A stretch of 64,000 bases of DNA from Syntrophobotulus glycolicus DSM 8271. GTDB taxonomy: Bacteria > Bacillota > Desulfitobacteriia > Desulfitobacteriales > Syntrophobotulaceae. The position numbers and the translations under genes were made by a program. The notes below the pieces were generated by a model, which was given only the letters and a program-made list of their open reading frames with translations, was not told the DNA's origin and ran no database searches. Position 1 is the stretch's first letter. Each line of letters opens with the position of its first letter. Below are positions 1-8,202 of this stretch, in pieces. Where the stretch lies: contig NC_015172.1 in the NCBI RefSeq assembly GCF_000190635.1, positions 682,001 to 746,000 on the forward strand. The letters are read 5' to 3'.

Positions 1-96
1 CAGAATGGTCCGGGATTTTTTAGTGAAGCAGAAAGTGGGAAGGATGTTAAACCAAGTGTTTTTGATAAAAGAGATAAAGGTGGCCAATGTCGATAA
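1..96 (+). CDS. C-terminal tail of a truncated unknown ORF
   Basis: The frame is open from the first base and ends at TAA 94-96, giving 31 residues ending in DKRDKGGQCR. The 5' part lies outside the window. No family is recognised. Closely spaced repeats directly downstream look like the end of an insertion element, so this may be the tail of a transposition gene, but that is a guess. Confidence 0.3.
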   Translation, partial: QNGPGFFSEAESGKDVKPSVFDKRDKGGQCR

Positions 97-133
97 ATGG
101 AGAGTGATTTTTCATTGAGGAAATGGAGAGTGA
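95..133. repeat. Two direct copies of AAATGGAGAGTGA, 26 bp apart
   Basis: AAATGGAGAGTGA occurs at 95-107 and again at 121-133. Tandem short repeats of this size are typical of transposase-binding ends of IS21-family elements. No second end is visible in the window, so the link to IS21 is inference. Confidence 0.45.
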
Positions 134-198
134 CCTTCCAGGCCTGACGGAAATATACTAGTGAGGAATAGCAAAAAGGATGAAAGGAGGAAGACAGG

Positions 199-753
199 TT
201 GTTCAGTTACCAAAGAAGGCTCTTTTTTCCTGTCGCCATTGAAAGAAAAGATCCCGATGCGGCAAATATCCTGCGGGAGAGTTATGGGGGGAAGTTCGGG
301 GAATTATCCACCGCAATACAGTATCTCAATCATAAATCAAAGATGACCAATAACTACATCCGAGACTTAATGGGCATGATTGCTGCCGAAGAGCTGGGAC
401 ATCTGGAGTTATTGGAAAATGTGATTTATAAACTAAGCGGAGAACACCCGGACTATCTTGACCGTCAAAAGACTGGCTGGGAAATGAACCATGTGATTCA
501 GACGGGAAGCGAGGTGGAAATGCTGGAACATAATGAGGAGTCTGAGTTTTACGCCAAAAAGGAATACATGAACAGTATTGATTTGATTCAGGACCCCGCT
601 GTACATAAAATTCTGTTTTTTCTGGTGAACAGGGAAGAGGTTCATCAAAGACTGATCAGGAAAGCTAAGCTTCTCTTGCTGCAGGGCGGGAGCAATGAAA
701 AGTTTTCGGCATTAATTCATGAGTATAAAATGAGCATCAGAATTATTGAATAG
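199..753 (+). CDS. CotJC-like manganese catalase / spore coat protein
   Basis: This 184-residue protein belongs to the short manganese-catalase (CotJC) branch of the ferritin-like superfamily, whose members carry a dimetal centre in a four-helix bundle. Visible likely ligands are the Glu in YGGKFGEL, the pair in EELGH and the later REEVH motif. CotJC homologues sit in the spore coat or degrade hydrogen peroxide. The start is TTG 199, chosen because AAAGGAGG lies at 183-190; there is no suitable in-frame ATG. The aminotransferase gene follows 29 bp downstream in the same direction. No cotJA or cotJB neighbours are seen, so a coat role is not proven. Confidence 0.82.
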   Translation: MFSYQRRLFFPVAIERKDPDAANILRESYGGKFGELSTAIQYLNHKSKMTNNYIRDLMGMIAAEELGHLELLENVIYKLSGEHPDYLDRQKTGWEMNHVIQTGSEVEMLEHNEESEFYAKKEYMNSIDLIQDPAVHKILFFLVNREEVHQRLIRKAKLLLLQGGSNEKFSALIHEYKMSIRIIE

Positions 754-782
754 CGGACAACCAAAAGCAAAGGAGGCTTGTC

Positions 783-2135
783 ATGAGGCTTTTGATGTCG
801 AAAGCAAGTTACAGAAACCTTGTCATCGGAGTTGATACCCTTGTTCCTTTACATAATGGTCAGCAGGTGACGGCAATCAATTTTGATAATGCGGCGACAA
901 CACCTCCTTTAGTAAGGGTCATGGAGGAGATCAACGCTTTTGCCCCTTATTATTCCTCAATACACCGGGGGGCCGGGTATAAATCGGCGCTGTCCTCTGA
1001 AAAGTTTGAAGAGGCCCGCCAAACGGTGCTGGATTTTGTCGGCGCCGACAGCCGCAAGGATACTGCGATCTTTGTCAAGAATGCGACTGAAGCAATTAAT
1101 AAACTGGCTTTTCGGCTATGCTCCGGTTCTGATGAACAAAAGAGCAGGTTTTCCCCTGAAAAAAAGGGGGTTGTGCTGTCCACAAGCATGGAGCATCACT
1201 CCAATGATCTGCCCTGGCGGGGGAGGTTTGCGCTGGATTATGTGGAAATTGATCAATGGGGGAGGCTCCACTTAAGTGATTTAGAAAATAAGCTGCAGAA
1301 ATACGCGGGCCGGGTAAAGCTGGTGACCGTATCGGGAGCCTCAAATGTCACCGGCTATGTGAATCCTGTACACAGAATAGCGGAGACGGCGCATAAATAC
1401 GGGGCAAAAATCATGGTAGACGGCTCCCAGTTGATCCCGCACCTGCCGTTTGACATGCGGGAACACGGGTCTAAAAGGCATATAGACTACCTGGTCTTCT
1501 CCGCTCATAAAATGTACGCCCCATTTGGGACAGGGGTCCTGATCGGCCCCAAGGATACATTTGTTCCCGGGGACCCCGATATTACGGGAGGGGGAACGGT
1601 ACAGGTCGTCACTCATGAGGATGTGATATGGAATCCCCCTCCGGCCAAGGAAGAGGCCGGAACACCAAATCTGATGGGAGTAGTGGCTTTGGACGCGGCA
1701 ATAAAAACCCTCCGGGGGATCGGAATGGACAATATCGGCAGGCATGAAAAGGATTTGGCGGACTATTTGCTCAAAGGGATGAAAAGTATTCCCCATCTCG
1801 ATATCTATGTTCGGGAGACAGGAGATGAACGGCTTGGGATCATTCCTTTCAATGTAAGAGGAATATTTCATGAAACAATGGCCGGAGTTATGGCCGGTGA
1901 AGCGGGGATAGCCATCCGCAACGGCTGCTTTTGCGCCCATCCTTATATCCATAGGCTGCTCAAAGTGCCGAACATGGATATCGTCAGAATGATCAACAGT
2001 CCGGGAGAACAGAAACCGGGGATGGTCAGGGTAAGCTTTGGCTTATATAACGAACGGAGAGAAGTGGATGTTCTCTTGTCCCTCCTGGAAAAGGTCAGCC
2101 GGAACAGAAGGATGTATTTGCGGAAGTACAGCTGA
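783..2135 (+). CDS. Class V aminotransferase, cysteine desulfurase-like
   Basis: This 450-residue PLP enzyme resembles the SufS/NifS group. The PLP lysine is in SAHKMYAPFG, the cofactor aspartate in MVDGSQ, and a Cys-containing segment GCFCAHPY lies where group II cysteine desulfurases have their persulfide cysteine. It may release sulfur from cysteine, or be a related selenocysteine lyase or epimerase-like member; substrate cannot be read from sequence. The ATG at 783 has AAAGGAGG just upstream. It lies 29 bp after the CotJC-like gene and is probably cotranscribed with it. No SufU or IscU scaffold gene is adjacent. Confidence 0.8.
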   Translation: MRLLMSKASYRNLVIGVDTLVPLHNGQQVTAINFDNAATTPPLVRVMEEINAFAPYYSSIHRGAGYKSALSSEKFEEARQTVLDFVGADSRKDTAIFVKNATEAINKLAFRLCSGSDEQKSRFSPEKKGVVLSTSMEHHSNDLPWRGRFALDYVEIDQWGRLHLSDLENKLQKYAGRVKLVTVSGASNVTGYVNPVHRIAETAHKYGAKIMVDGSQLIPHLPFDMREHGSKRHIDYLVFSAHKMYAPFGTGVLIGPKDTFVPGDPDITGGGTVQVVTHEDVIWNPPPAKEEAGTPNLMGVVALDAAIKTLRGIGMDNIGRHEKDLADYLLKGMKSIPHLDIYVRETGDERLGIIPFNVRGIFHETMAGVMAGEAGIAIRNGCFCAHPYIHRLLKVPNMDIVRMINSPGEQKPGMVRVSFGLYNERREVDVLLSLLEKVSRNRRMYLRKYS

Positions 2136-2343
2136 TCAAGATAGAGCCGGAGACATCAACAGGATTCTTATAAGACTCTCCCATTGCCGAACGTCCAAGA
2201 TGGATTTCTTACAATAATCTTACATAACGATAAGATGAAGATAACCTAAAAACACCGACAAGTTTTTTATTTTTAAACGATAGAAGGGTAAACAAATCCA
2301 ATAACAACCCGAATAGATATAAGTAAAAAAAGAATACATTTAA

Positions 2344-2387
2344 AGAACTCAGCAAGAGGGCGGATTGGATTGTTGAGTTCTATTTTT
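2344..2387 (+). terminator. Rho-independent terminator
   Basis: AGAACTCAGCAA (2344-2355) pairs with TTGTTGAGTTCT (2370-2381), with one G-U pair, and is followed by ATTTTTG. It ends the 199-2135 operon. The rest of the 2136-2538 gap is AT-rich and shows no gene. Confidence 0.7.
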
Positions 2388-2538
2388 GTCCGTGAATAGT
2401 GAACAACGCAGGGAGTATTTGGAGAAGAAAAATTTAGTCTGCTGAGTATAAACACCTGTTCAATAACCGAAACTAATTTCATGGAAATAGTCTGATTTAG
2501 AGATTATGCAGAAAACCAATTGGTTAGGCGGTGTTGAA

Positions 2539-3063
2539 ATGGAAGAAAATGTGACAGGTCAGGTCAAAGAACAAGGACAGGCCGGAGAGAGAAAAAAATT
2601 GAGTCTCCTTCTTTTCAGCGGTGAATATGATAAGGCCCTGGCAGCCTTGATCCTCGCCAACTCAGCAAAAGAAATGGATATTGAGGTAAGTATTTTTTTT
2701 ACTTTTTGGGGACTTTGCTTGATCCGCGATCCTCAGAAAATGCACATGGAAGATAAGAATACTTATGAAAAAATGTTTGGATTAATGGCCCCTGCCGGTC
2801 CTGAAGACCTGCCCTTATCCAACATGAATATGGCTGGTATGGGGAAAGCCATGCTCAAGCAGATGATGAAGGATAATGAGGCTCCGGTCTTGGGGGATTT
2901 TTTAAAGGGTGCCCAAAACAAGGGCATTAACTTCTACGCCTGCAAGTTGGCTATGGAGGTCATGGGACTGCAATTAGATGAGATGCTGCCCGATGTGAAG
3001 ATCCTGACAGCTCAGGAATATCTGCGGGATGCGATGGAATCGGATGTCCAGCTTTTTATTTAA
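2539..3063 (+). CDS. DsrE/DsrF-like protein
   Basis: This protein of about 174 residues has the DsrE/F fold signature: a first strand LSLLLFSGEYDKALAALILA, then VSIFFTFWGLCLI, and a C-terminal VKILTAQEYL segment. The family includes sulfur-relay proteins and peroxiredoxin-like proteins of unknown function in Firmicutes. The central part is Met-rich (NMNMAGMGKAML). ATG 2539 is preferred over the upstream ATG 2506 because AGGCGGTG lies just before it. It stands alone between a terminator and citrate synthase. A sulfur-handling role alongside the upstream cysteine desulfurase-like gene is possible but unproven. Confidence 0.75.
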   Translation: MEENVTGQVKEQGQAGERKKLSLLLFSGEYDKALAALILANSAKEMDIEVSIFFTFWGLCLIRDPQKMHMEDKNTYEKMFGLMAPAGPEDLPLSNMNMAGMGKAMLKQMMKDNEAPVLGDFLKGAQNKGINFYACKLAMEVMGLQLDEMLPDVKILTAQEYLRDAMESDVQLFI

Positions 3064-3143
3064 GACGGATTGACACCTATGATAAAATTGAATTACAATA
3101 ATAATCCAGTATTGCTTAAAAACAAGATAAAGGAAGAATGAAA

Positions 3144-4526
3144 ATGGAAAACGGTAAATTTCTGAAATTTGAAGAAAAATTACTGGACAATTTATGTAAT
3201 ATTGCGCAAAAACGGAATTATATCAAGCAGGATCTTTATAGTAAATATGACGTAAAAAGAGGGCTGAGGGATCAGGACGGGAGAGGGGTTCTGGTCGGAC
3301 TGACGGAAATCGGGGATGTTCATTCCTATATTTTAGATGAAAATGAGATGGTTCCCGTACCAGGCAGGCTGCGGTACCGCGGTTATGATGTCAATGATCT
3401 CGTGCGCGGGTTTATGACCGACAAAAGATTCGGCTTTGAAGAAATTACTTATTTGCTGCTCTTCGGAGGTCTTCCGACAAAAGGAGAACTGGAGGAGTTC
3501 GTTTCCCTTTTGGCCAACTACCAAAGGCTACCTGAAGAGTTTGCCCGGGATATGATCCTGAAGGCCCCCAGCAAGGACATCATGAATGGGCTGGCCAGAA
3601 GTGTCCTGGCTTTGTATTCTTATGACGACAATCCTGAGGATACCTCAATTAGAAATGTCCTGCAGCAATGCCTGAAGCTGATTGCTCTATTTCCTTCAAT
3701 CGTTGTCTATTGTTTCCAGGCGTTTTCCCATTATCATGGAAATAAAAGTCTTTATATTCACAGCCCCAATCCCCAGCTTTCCTTAGCGGAAAATATTCTT
3801 TATATGCTTAGGCCGGATATGCAGTACACTCCATTGGAAGCTGATCTTCTTGATTTGGCTTTGGTTTTGCATGCCGAGCATGGCGGTGGAAATAACTCTT
3901 CTTTTGTAACCCATGTTGTTACATCCACCGGAACGGATACCTATTCCGTAATCGCATCTGCTCTGGGCTCTTTAAAAGGCCCCAGACATGGGGGAGCAAA
4001 TATTAAGGTCATCCAAATGATTGAAGATATTAAAGCAAATGTGGGAAATTGGGAGGATGATGAAGAGCTGACAAATTACCTCTCGAAGATTCTTTCCAAG
4101 GATACTTTTGATAAATCAGGGCTGATTTATGGAGTCGGACACGCCATTTACTCGATTTCCGATCCGCGGGCACTGATTCTTAAGGATTATGCAGGCAAGC
4201 TGGCCAGTGAAAAAGGACTTTCCAAGGAATATAACCTTTATGCGAGTATAGAGAGATTGGCGCCTCCGCTGGTCATCGCGAAAAACAATTTGGGCAGCAA
4301 GGTAGTCTGTGCCAATGTCGATTTTTATTCCGGTTTTGTTTATAAAATGCTGAATATTCCGGTGGAAATGTTTACTCCGATCTTTGCCATCGCGAGAATT
4401 TCCGGCTGGGGCGCGCACCGGATCGAAGAAATTGTCAACTCAGGCAAGATCATCAGACCGGCCTATAAGAGTGTAGCGCCTCGTCAGCAGTATATTCCGA
4501 TCAATCAGCGGAATTGTGCAAAATAA
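3144..4526 (+). CDS. Citrate synthase (Si type)
   Basis: This protein of about 460 residues is a citrate/2-methylcitrate synthase condensing acetyl-CoA (or propionyl-CoA) with oxaloacetate. Family signatures are LHAEHGGGNNSSF with the catalytic His, GPRHGGAN, GVGHAIYS and CANVDFYSG with the catalytic Asp. It is longer than the usual 370-430 residues because of an N-terminal extension. AGGAAG at 3131-3136 favours ATG 3144 over ATG 3138. It is monocistronic, ending at a hairpin. A second, unrelated (NifV-like) synthase is encoded at 35220-36368. Confidence 0.9.
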   Translation: MENGKFLKFEEKLLDNLCNIAQKRNYIKQDLYSKYDVKRGLRDQDGRGVLVGLTEIGDVHSYILDENEMVPVPGRLRYRGYDVNDLVRGFMTDKRFGFEEITYLLLFGGLPTKGELEEFVSLLANYQRLPEEFARDMILKAPSKDIMNGLARSVLALYSYDDNPEDTSIRNVLQQCLKLIALFPSIVVYCFQAFSHYHGNKSLYIHSPNPQLSLAENILYMLRPDMQYTPLEADLLDLALVLHAEHGGGNNSSFVTHVVTSTGTDTYSVIASALGSLKGPRHGGANIKVIQMIEDIKANVGNWEDDEELTNYLSKILSKDTFDKSGLIYGVGHAIYSISDPRALILKDYAGKLASEKGLSKEYNLYASIERLAPPLVIAKNNLGSKVVCANVDFYSGFVYKMLNIPVEMFTPIFAIARISGWGAHRIEEIVNSGKIIRPAYKSVAPRQQYIPINQRNCAK

Positions 4527-4554
4527 GCTTTAATCATCTGATCAACCTAAATAG

Positions 4555-4603
4555 TCCTTAATAGGTTGTCGACAATCTGTTGACAATCTATTAAGGATTT
4601 CAT
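4555..4603 (+). terminator. Inverted repeat after citrate synthase
   Basis: TCCTTAATAG (4555-4564) pairs with CTATTAAGGA (4588-4597), and the inner part holds TTGTC/GACAA pairs. Ts follow. The rest of 4604-4833 is very AT-rich with no gene seen. Confidence 0.65.
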
Positions 4604-4833
4604 TAGTTTAATGATTATTTTGTTGAAAAAAGTGATAGATTGTCTTTATATGTTCTGATATAATAAAATTGTTTATTTATAATATACAATTTTATTATTT
4701 CTTTCTGCTTCTTTTATCAAGGGATGAAAGAGAACAACAGTTAAATTTCTGGATTATTTAGGTCTTATATACTAAAAGGATTTTATGGCGCTTGCACGAA
4801 GAGAATTTTTGACAAAAAAGTGAGAATGTAATC

Positions 4834-5007
4834 ATGAATATATTTAAAGAACTGGATAAAAGTCTTGCTATGCTGGATGAATTGAGAATTTTGGCCCAGG
4901 CTGAGCATATCATATACAGACAAAAAGGGGAAAGCCATACGGCAGACAGGTTTAAGCAGCTTGAAGAGAAGCTGCTGGAAGCGATACGGATATTGAGCCA
5001 GGAATAA
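4834..5007 (+). CDS. Small hypothetical protein, 57 residues
   Basis: An ATG at 4834 opens a 58-codon frame ending at TAA 5005-5007. The product is charged and helical (MNIFKELDKSLAMLDELRI at the start, LEEKLLEAIRILSQE at the end), with hydrophobics at heptad-like spacing. There is no strong ribosome site (GAGAATG lies about 10 bp upstream). It sits alone and is followed by two terminators. No family is recognised. Confidence 0.5.
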   Translation: MNIFKELDKSLAMLDELRILAQAEHIIYRQKGESHTADRFKQLEEKLLEAIRILSQE

Positions 5008-5136
5008 GGAGAATATTCAAAAGAATCATTGTAGAGAACATGACATAGGAATACAGGACTGGAGCATAAGATTCCATAGGGAAGGATATCTTCCTGAAAC
5101 TGAAAAGAATACCATCTGGACAGATGATGATTAAGA

Positions 5137-5170
5137 AAAAAACATGATATGTATGGGTATCATGTTTTTT
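5137..5170 (+). terminator. Rho-independent terminator 1
   Basis: AAAAAACATGAT (5137-5148) pairs with ATCATGTTTTTT (5159-5170). The A and T flanks make it able to act in both directions. Confidence 0.75.
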
Positions 5171-5184
5171 AGGCAGAAACAAAT

Positions 5185-5237
5185 AGGCAATATATGATTT
5201 TTCGCAGCAGCAGGAAAATCATATGTTGCCTTTATTT
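5185..5237 (+). terminator. Rho-independent terminator 2
   Basis: A 17-bp stem, AGGCAATATATGATTTT (5185-5201) with AAAATCATATGTTGCCT (5215-5231), has one G-U pair and is followed by TTATTTTAT. It lies only 14 bp after terminator 1. The remaining 5238-5496 shows no gene. Confidence 0.75.
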
Positions 5238-5496
5238 TATTCTTTAACTGGAAGGATGAGAGGCATATTTGAGAAGGATTTAAAATAAAAACCAATTTTT
5301 CTGATATGGCTGAATGACAGAAGAAGGAAAATAGATAATCTTGTCGAAACATTAACCCTACATAGCACTAAAACGGGATGAAAACCAAAAGTCAAAAGAT
5401 ATAGTTTGTGAAGAAAATATTTGATTACTGAGATGCGTATTTTCAAAACCGTTGATCTGAATCACCTCAAAATTATTCAATTTATATAGATTAAGG

Positions 5497-7302
5497 ATGT
5501 CTGTAGTGCAAGTTTATATCATCACGGCAGTAATATGCAGCGTGCTTTTCCTGATTTGTTCATATTATATTTCTCACCGTTTAAAATTATCAGCTAAGGT
5601 TGTTATCACTTGTGATCTATTCATGTGTCTGGGGACTGTCCTGTTCCCGGTGTTTTTAATTAAGAATTTTGTTTGGCTTTGGGTTTTCGCGGTGATCAGT
5701 TATCTTGTGATCTTAAGTATGATCATTTATAAATACTATGGACAGAAGCAAACTGAAGCAATAGGGATAAGTCCACTTGACTTTGAAGATTTGACAAAAA
5801 TGTTTGAGGAGAGAGAGTCGGCCGTACTCCCGGAAATAATGGCAGAGGAAATCAGGAAAGAGATAGAGGAACTCGGAGGGGAAACCGGGGAATCTGAGGA
5901 AGAGATCAAAGAGCTCGGAGGGGAAAAAGAGGAATCTGAGGAAGAGATCGAAGAGCATGGAGAAGAAACCGGGGAATCTGAGGAAGAGATCGAAGAGCTT
6001 GGAGAGGAAACCAAGGAATCTGAGGAAGAGATCGAAGAGCTCGGAGAGGAAACCGAGGAATCTGAGGAAGAGATAGAGGAACTCGGAGGGGAAACCGAGG
6101 AGTCCGAGGAAGAGACAGAAGAGCTCGGAGAGGAAACCGAGGAATCTGAGGAAGAGATCGAAGAGCTTGGGGAGGAAACCGAGGAGTCCGAGGAAGAGAT
6201 CGAAGAGCTTGGGGAGGAAACCGGGGAATCTGAGGAAGAGATCGAAGAGCTTGGAGAGGAAACCGGGGAGTCCGAGGAAGAGATAGAAGAACTCGGAGAG
6301 GAAACCGGGGAGTCTGAGGAAGAGATAGAGGAACTCGGAGAAGAGGAAACTGAGGAGCCCGAGGAAGAGACAGAAGAGCTCGGAGAGGAAACTGAGGAGC
6401 CCGAGGAAGAGACAGAAGAGCTCGGAGAGGAAACCGGGGAGTCCGAGGAAGAGATCGAAGAGCTTGGAGAGGAAACCGGGGAGTCCGAGGAAGAGATAGA
6501 GGAACTCGGGGGGGAAACCGAGGAGTCCGAGGAAGAGATCGAAGAGCTTGGAGAGGAAACCGGGGAGTCTGAGGAAGAGATAGAAGAGCTTGGAGAGGAA
6601 ACCGAGGAATCCGAGGAAGAGATAGAGGAGCTCGGAGGGGAAACCGGGGAGTCTGAGGAAGAGATAGAAGAGCTTGGAGAGGAAACCGAGGAATCCGAGG
6701 AAGAGATAGAGGAGCTCGGAGGGGAAACCGAGGAGTCCGAGGAAGAGATCGAGGAGCTTGGAGAGAAAACCGAGGAATCTGAGGAAGAGATCGAGGAGCT
6801 TGGAGAGAAAACCGAGGAATCTGAGGAAGAGACAGAAGAGTTCGGAGGGGAAACCGAGGAATCTGGGGAAGAGATAGAAGAGCTTGGAGAGGAAACCGAG
6901 GAATCTGAGGAAGAGATCGAAGAGCTTGGGGAGGAAACCGGGGAATCCAAGGAAGAGACAGAAGAGCTTGGAGAGGAAACCGAGGAGTCCGAGGAAGAGA
7001 CGGAGGATGTCAAGGAACAAAGCACGAAGCCAGTGAATGTCGAGGATCTGATCGATTCAGGTTTTGCGGCTAAATCCAGAGGATCATTCCATGAAGCGGC
7101 AGAGCTGTTTGTTCAGGCTTTGGACTTAAGGCCTGCCCCGGATCTGGCCTATTATTTGATTATTGATGCCTATGACATGTGTGTGGCTGCGGGTGATCCC
7201 AATAGGATAATCAGGAGATTGAATCAATATTGTTTAGAATACAAAGATACCTTGCCCTCCGGCATGAAGGAAAACTTTGAAAAGTGGTTAAAAAAACCTT
7301 GA
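5497..7302 (+). CDS. Membrane protein with about 27 Glu-rich 14-residue repeats and a C-terminal TPR-like domain
   Basis: The 601-residue product has three predicted membrane helices at about residues 4-25, 35-58 and 60-80. A linker rich in Glu follows, then a repeat tract at about 129-505 with consensus ETGESEEEIEELGE. The end is a helical domain (FAAKSRGSFHEAAELFVQALDLRP) that resembles a tetratricopeptide repeat. The repeat is strongly acidic with one Ile and one Leu per 14 residues, so it may be a long charged helix or an extended spacer. The ATG at 5497 has only AAGG directly before it; GTG 5506 is an alternative start. PRC-barrel and VanW genes follow, suggesting an envelope or division-site role. 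No function is assigned. Confidence 0.75.
   Translation: MSVVQVYIITAVICSVLFLICSYYISHRLKLSAKVVITCDLFMCLGTVLFPVFLIKNFVWLWVFAVISYLVILSMIIYKYYGQKQTEAIGISPLDFEDLTKMFEERESAVLPEIMAEEIRKEIEELGGETGESEEEIKELGGEKEESEEEIEEHGEETGESEEEIEELGEETKESEEEIEELGEETEESEEEIEELGGETEESEEETEELGEETEESEEEIEELGEETEESEEEIEELGEETGESEEEIEELGEETGESEEEIEELGEETGESEEEIEELGEEETEEPEEETEELGEETEEPEEETEELGEETGESEEEIEELGEETGESEEEIEELGGETEESEEEIEELGEETGESEEEIEELGEETEESEEEIEELGGETGESEEEIEELGEETEESEEEIEELGGETEESEEEIEELGEKTEESEEEIEELGEKTEESEEETEEFGGETEESGEEIEELGEETEESEEEIEELGEETGESKEETEELGEETEESEEETEDVKEQSTKPVNVEDLIDSGFAAKSRGSFHEAAELFVQALDLRPAPDLAYYLIIDAYDMCVAAGDPNRIIRRLNQYCLEYKDTLPSGMKENFEKWLKKP
5881..7014 (+). repeat. 42-bp in-frame tandem repeat, about 27 copies
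   Basis: Units of 42 bp encode ETGESEEEIEELGE and variants: G/E at residue 3, E/G at the last residue, I/T at residue 9, and S/P at residue 5 in two units. One unit near 6341 has an extra Glu codon. Copies share long identical stretches, as expected from recent unequal exchange or slippage. Confidence 0.95.
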
Positions 7303-7363
7303 GTTTTTATAAAATAATATTATGAATACGATGTATATGATCAAACAAAGGAGGATTTTTGTT

Positions 7364-8194
7364 TTGAAATCGATTAAGGAAATTATAGGGTTGAAAATCA
7401 TTAGTATTGCGGAAGGCACTCAGGTAGGTACAGTGAAAGACCTGGTTTTAAATCCGGCAGGCGGATTATTGGACTTTTTTATTATTGATAAACAGACCGA
7501 TTCTATAGGAGCGCGCACAAAAGCGATTGCTTTTAAGGATATTCAAGGGTTGGGGGAATTTGCCATAACGATACCTGATCAAAAGGTGATTCAAAATATT
7601 ATTTCTAACAGTCAAGTACTGGAATTGATCGATCAGAATGTAAAGGTGATCGGAGCTAAGGTCCTGACGATAAAAGGAACGATTATCGGTGAGGTGACTG
7701 AAATCTATTTTGATGAAGAAACCGGAAAGATCAATAAATGTGTTTATGAAGATAAGACCAAAGAACAGAAAGAGATTAATGCTGAGTCAATTGTTACGTA
7801 CGGAGAAAATTTGCTGATTGTGAACGACGGATCAAGGCAAAATAAGTCTTTCGGGCAGGAAGCCGTCATTGAAGACAAATTGCCGCCCCAAATTCAGGCG
7901 CAGGAAGTGCAGGAGGTTCAGGAAGTGCAGGAAGAGCAGGAAATACCAGCTCCTCCGGGTATCACCGAAGCCGCAGCAACCAGCGACAGCGCCGAGAATA
8001 GTCCTAATGATGGGTTTAACCTGTTTGAACAGCGCCAGCTTCAGTATTTTGTCGGGAAAAAGGTCGTCAGAAATATCAAGCTTGATAATGGGGATATCCT
8101 GCCTATCGGTCAGATCATTACAAGCGATACAATAGGAAAAATAAAGACAAGAGCAACGTTGATGGAGGTTACTTCACATTTAGAAAAGGGATAA
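7364..8194 (+). CDS. PRC-barrel domain protein
   Basis: This protein of about 276 residues has two PRC-barrel-like units. One is at residues 3-75 (IGLKIISIAEGTQVGTVKDL), the second at 85-150 (VKVIGAKVLTIKGTIIGEV). Then comes a Gln/Glu/Val-rich spacer (EVQEVQEVQEEQE) and a third partial unit (YFVGKKVVRNIKLDNGDIL). PRC barrels occur in RNA-processing and sporulation (YlmC/YmxH-type) proteins. TTG 7364 is chosen because AAAGGAGG lies 9-16 bp upstream; the ATG at 7322 lacks a site. It follows the repeat protein by 61 bp and precedes vanW by 8 bp, so all three are probably one operon. Confidence 0.75.
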   Translation: MKSIKEIIGLKIISIAEGTQVGTVKDLVLNPAGGLLDFFIIDKQTDSIGARTKAIAFKDIQGLGEFAITIPDQKVIQNIISNSQVLELIDQNVKVIGAKVLTIKGTIIGEVTEIYFDEETGKINKCVYEDKTKEQKEINAESIVTYGENLLIVNDGSRQNKSFGQEAVIEDKLPPQIQAQEVQEVQEVQEEQEIPAPPGITEAAATSDSAENSPNDGFNLFEQRQLQYFVGKKVVRNIKLDNGDILPIGQIITSDTIGKIKTRATLMEVTSHLEKG

Positions 8195-8202
8195 TATAAT
8201 TT

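Noticed and set aside
5881-7014. CRISPR array reading of the 42-bp repeats
   Set aside because: Units are contiguous without spacers and keep an open frame.
5713-7025. Two long minus-strand frames (435 and 429 residues) across the Glu-rich repeat
   Set aside because: They are forced by the 42-bp periodicity, giving Leu/Phe-rich or Ser/Pro-rich repeats without ribosome sites or domains.
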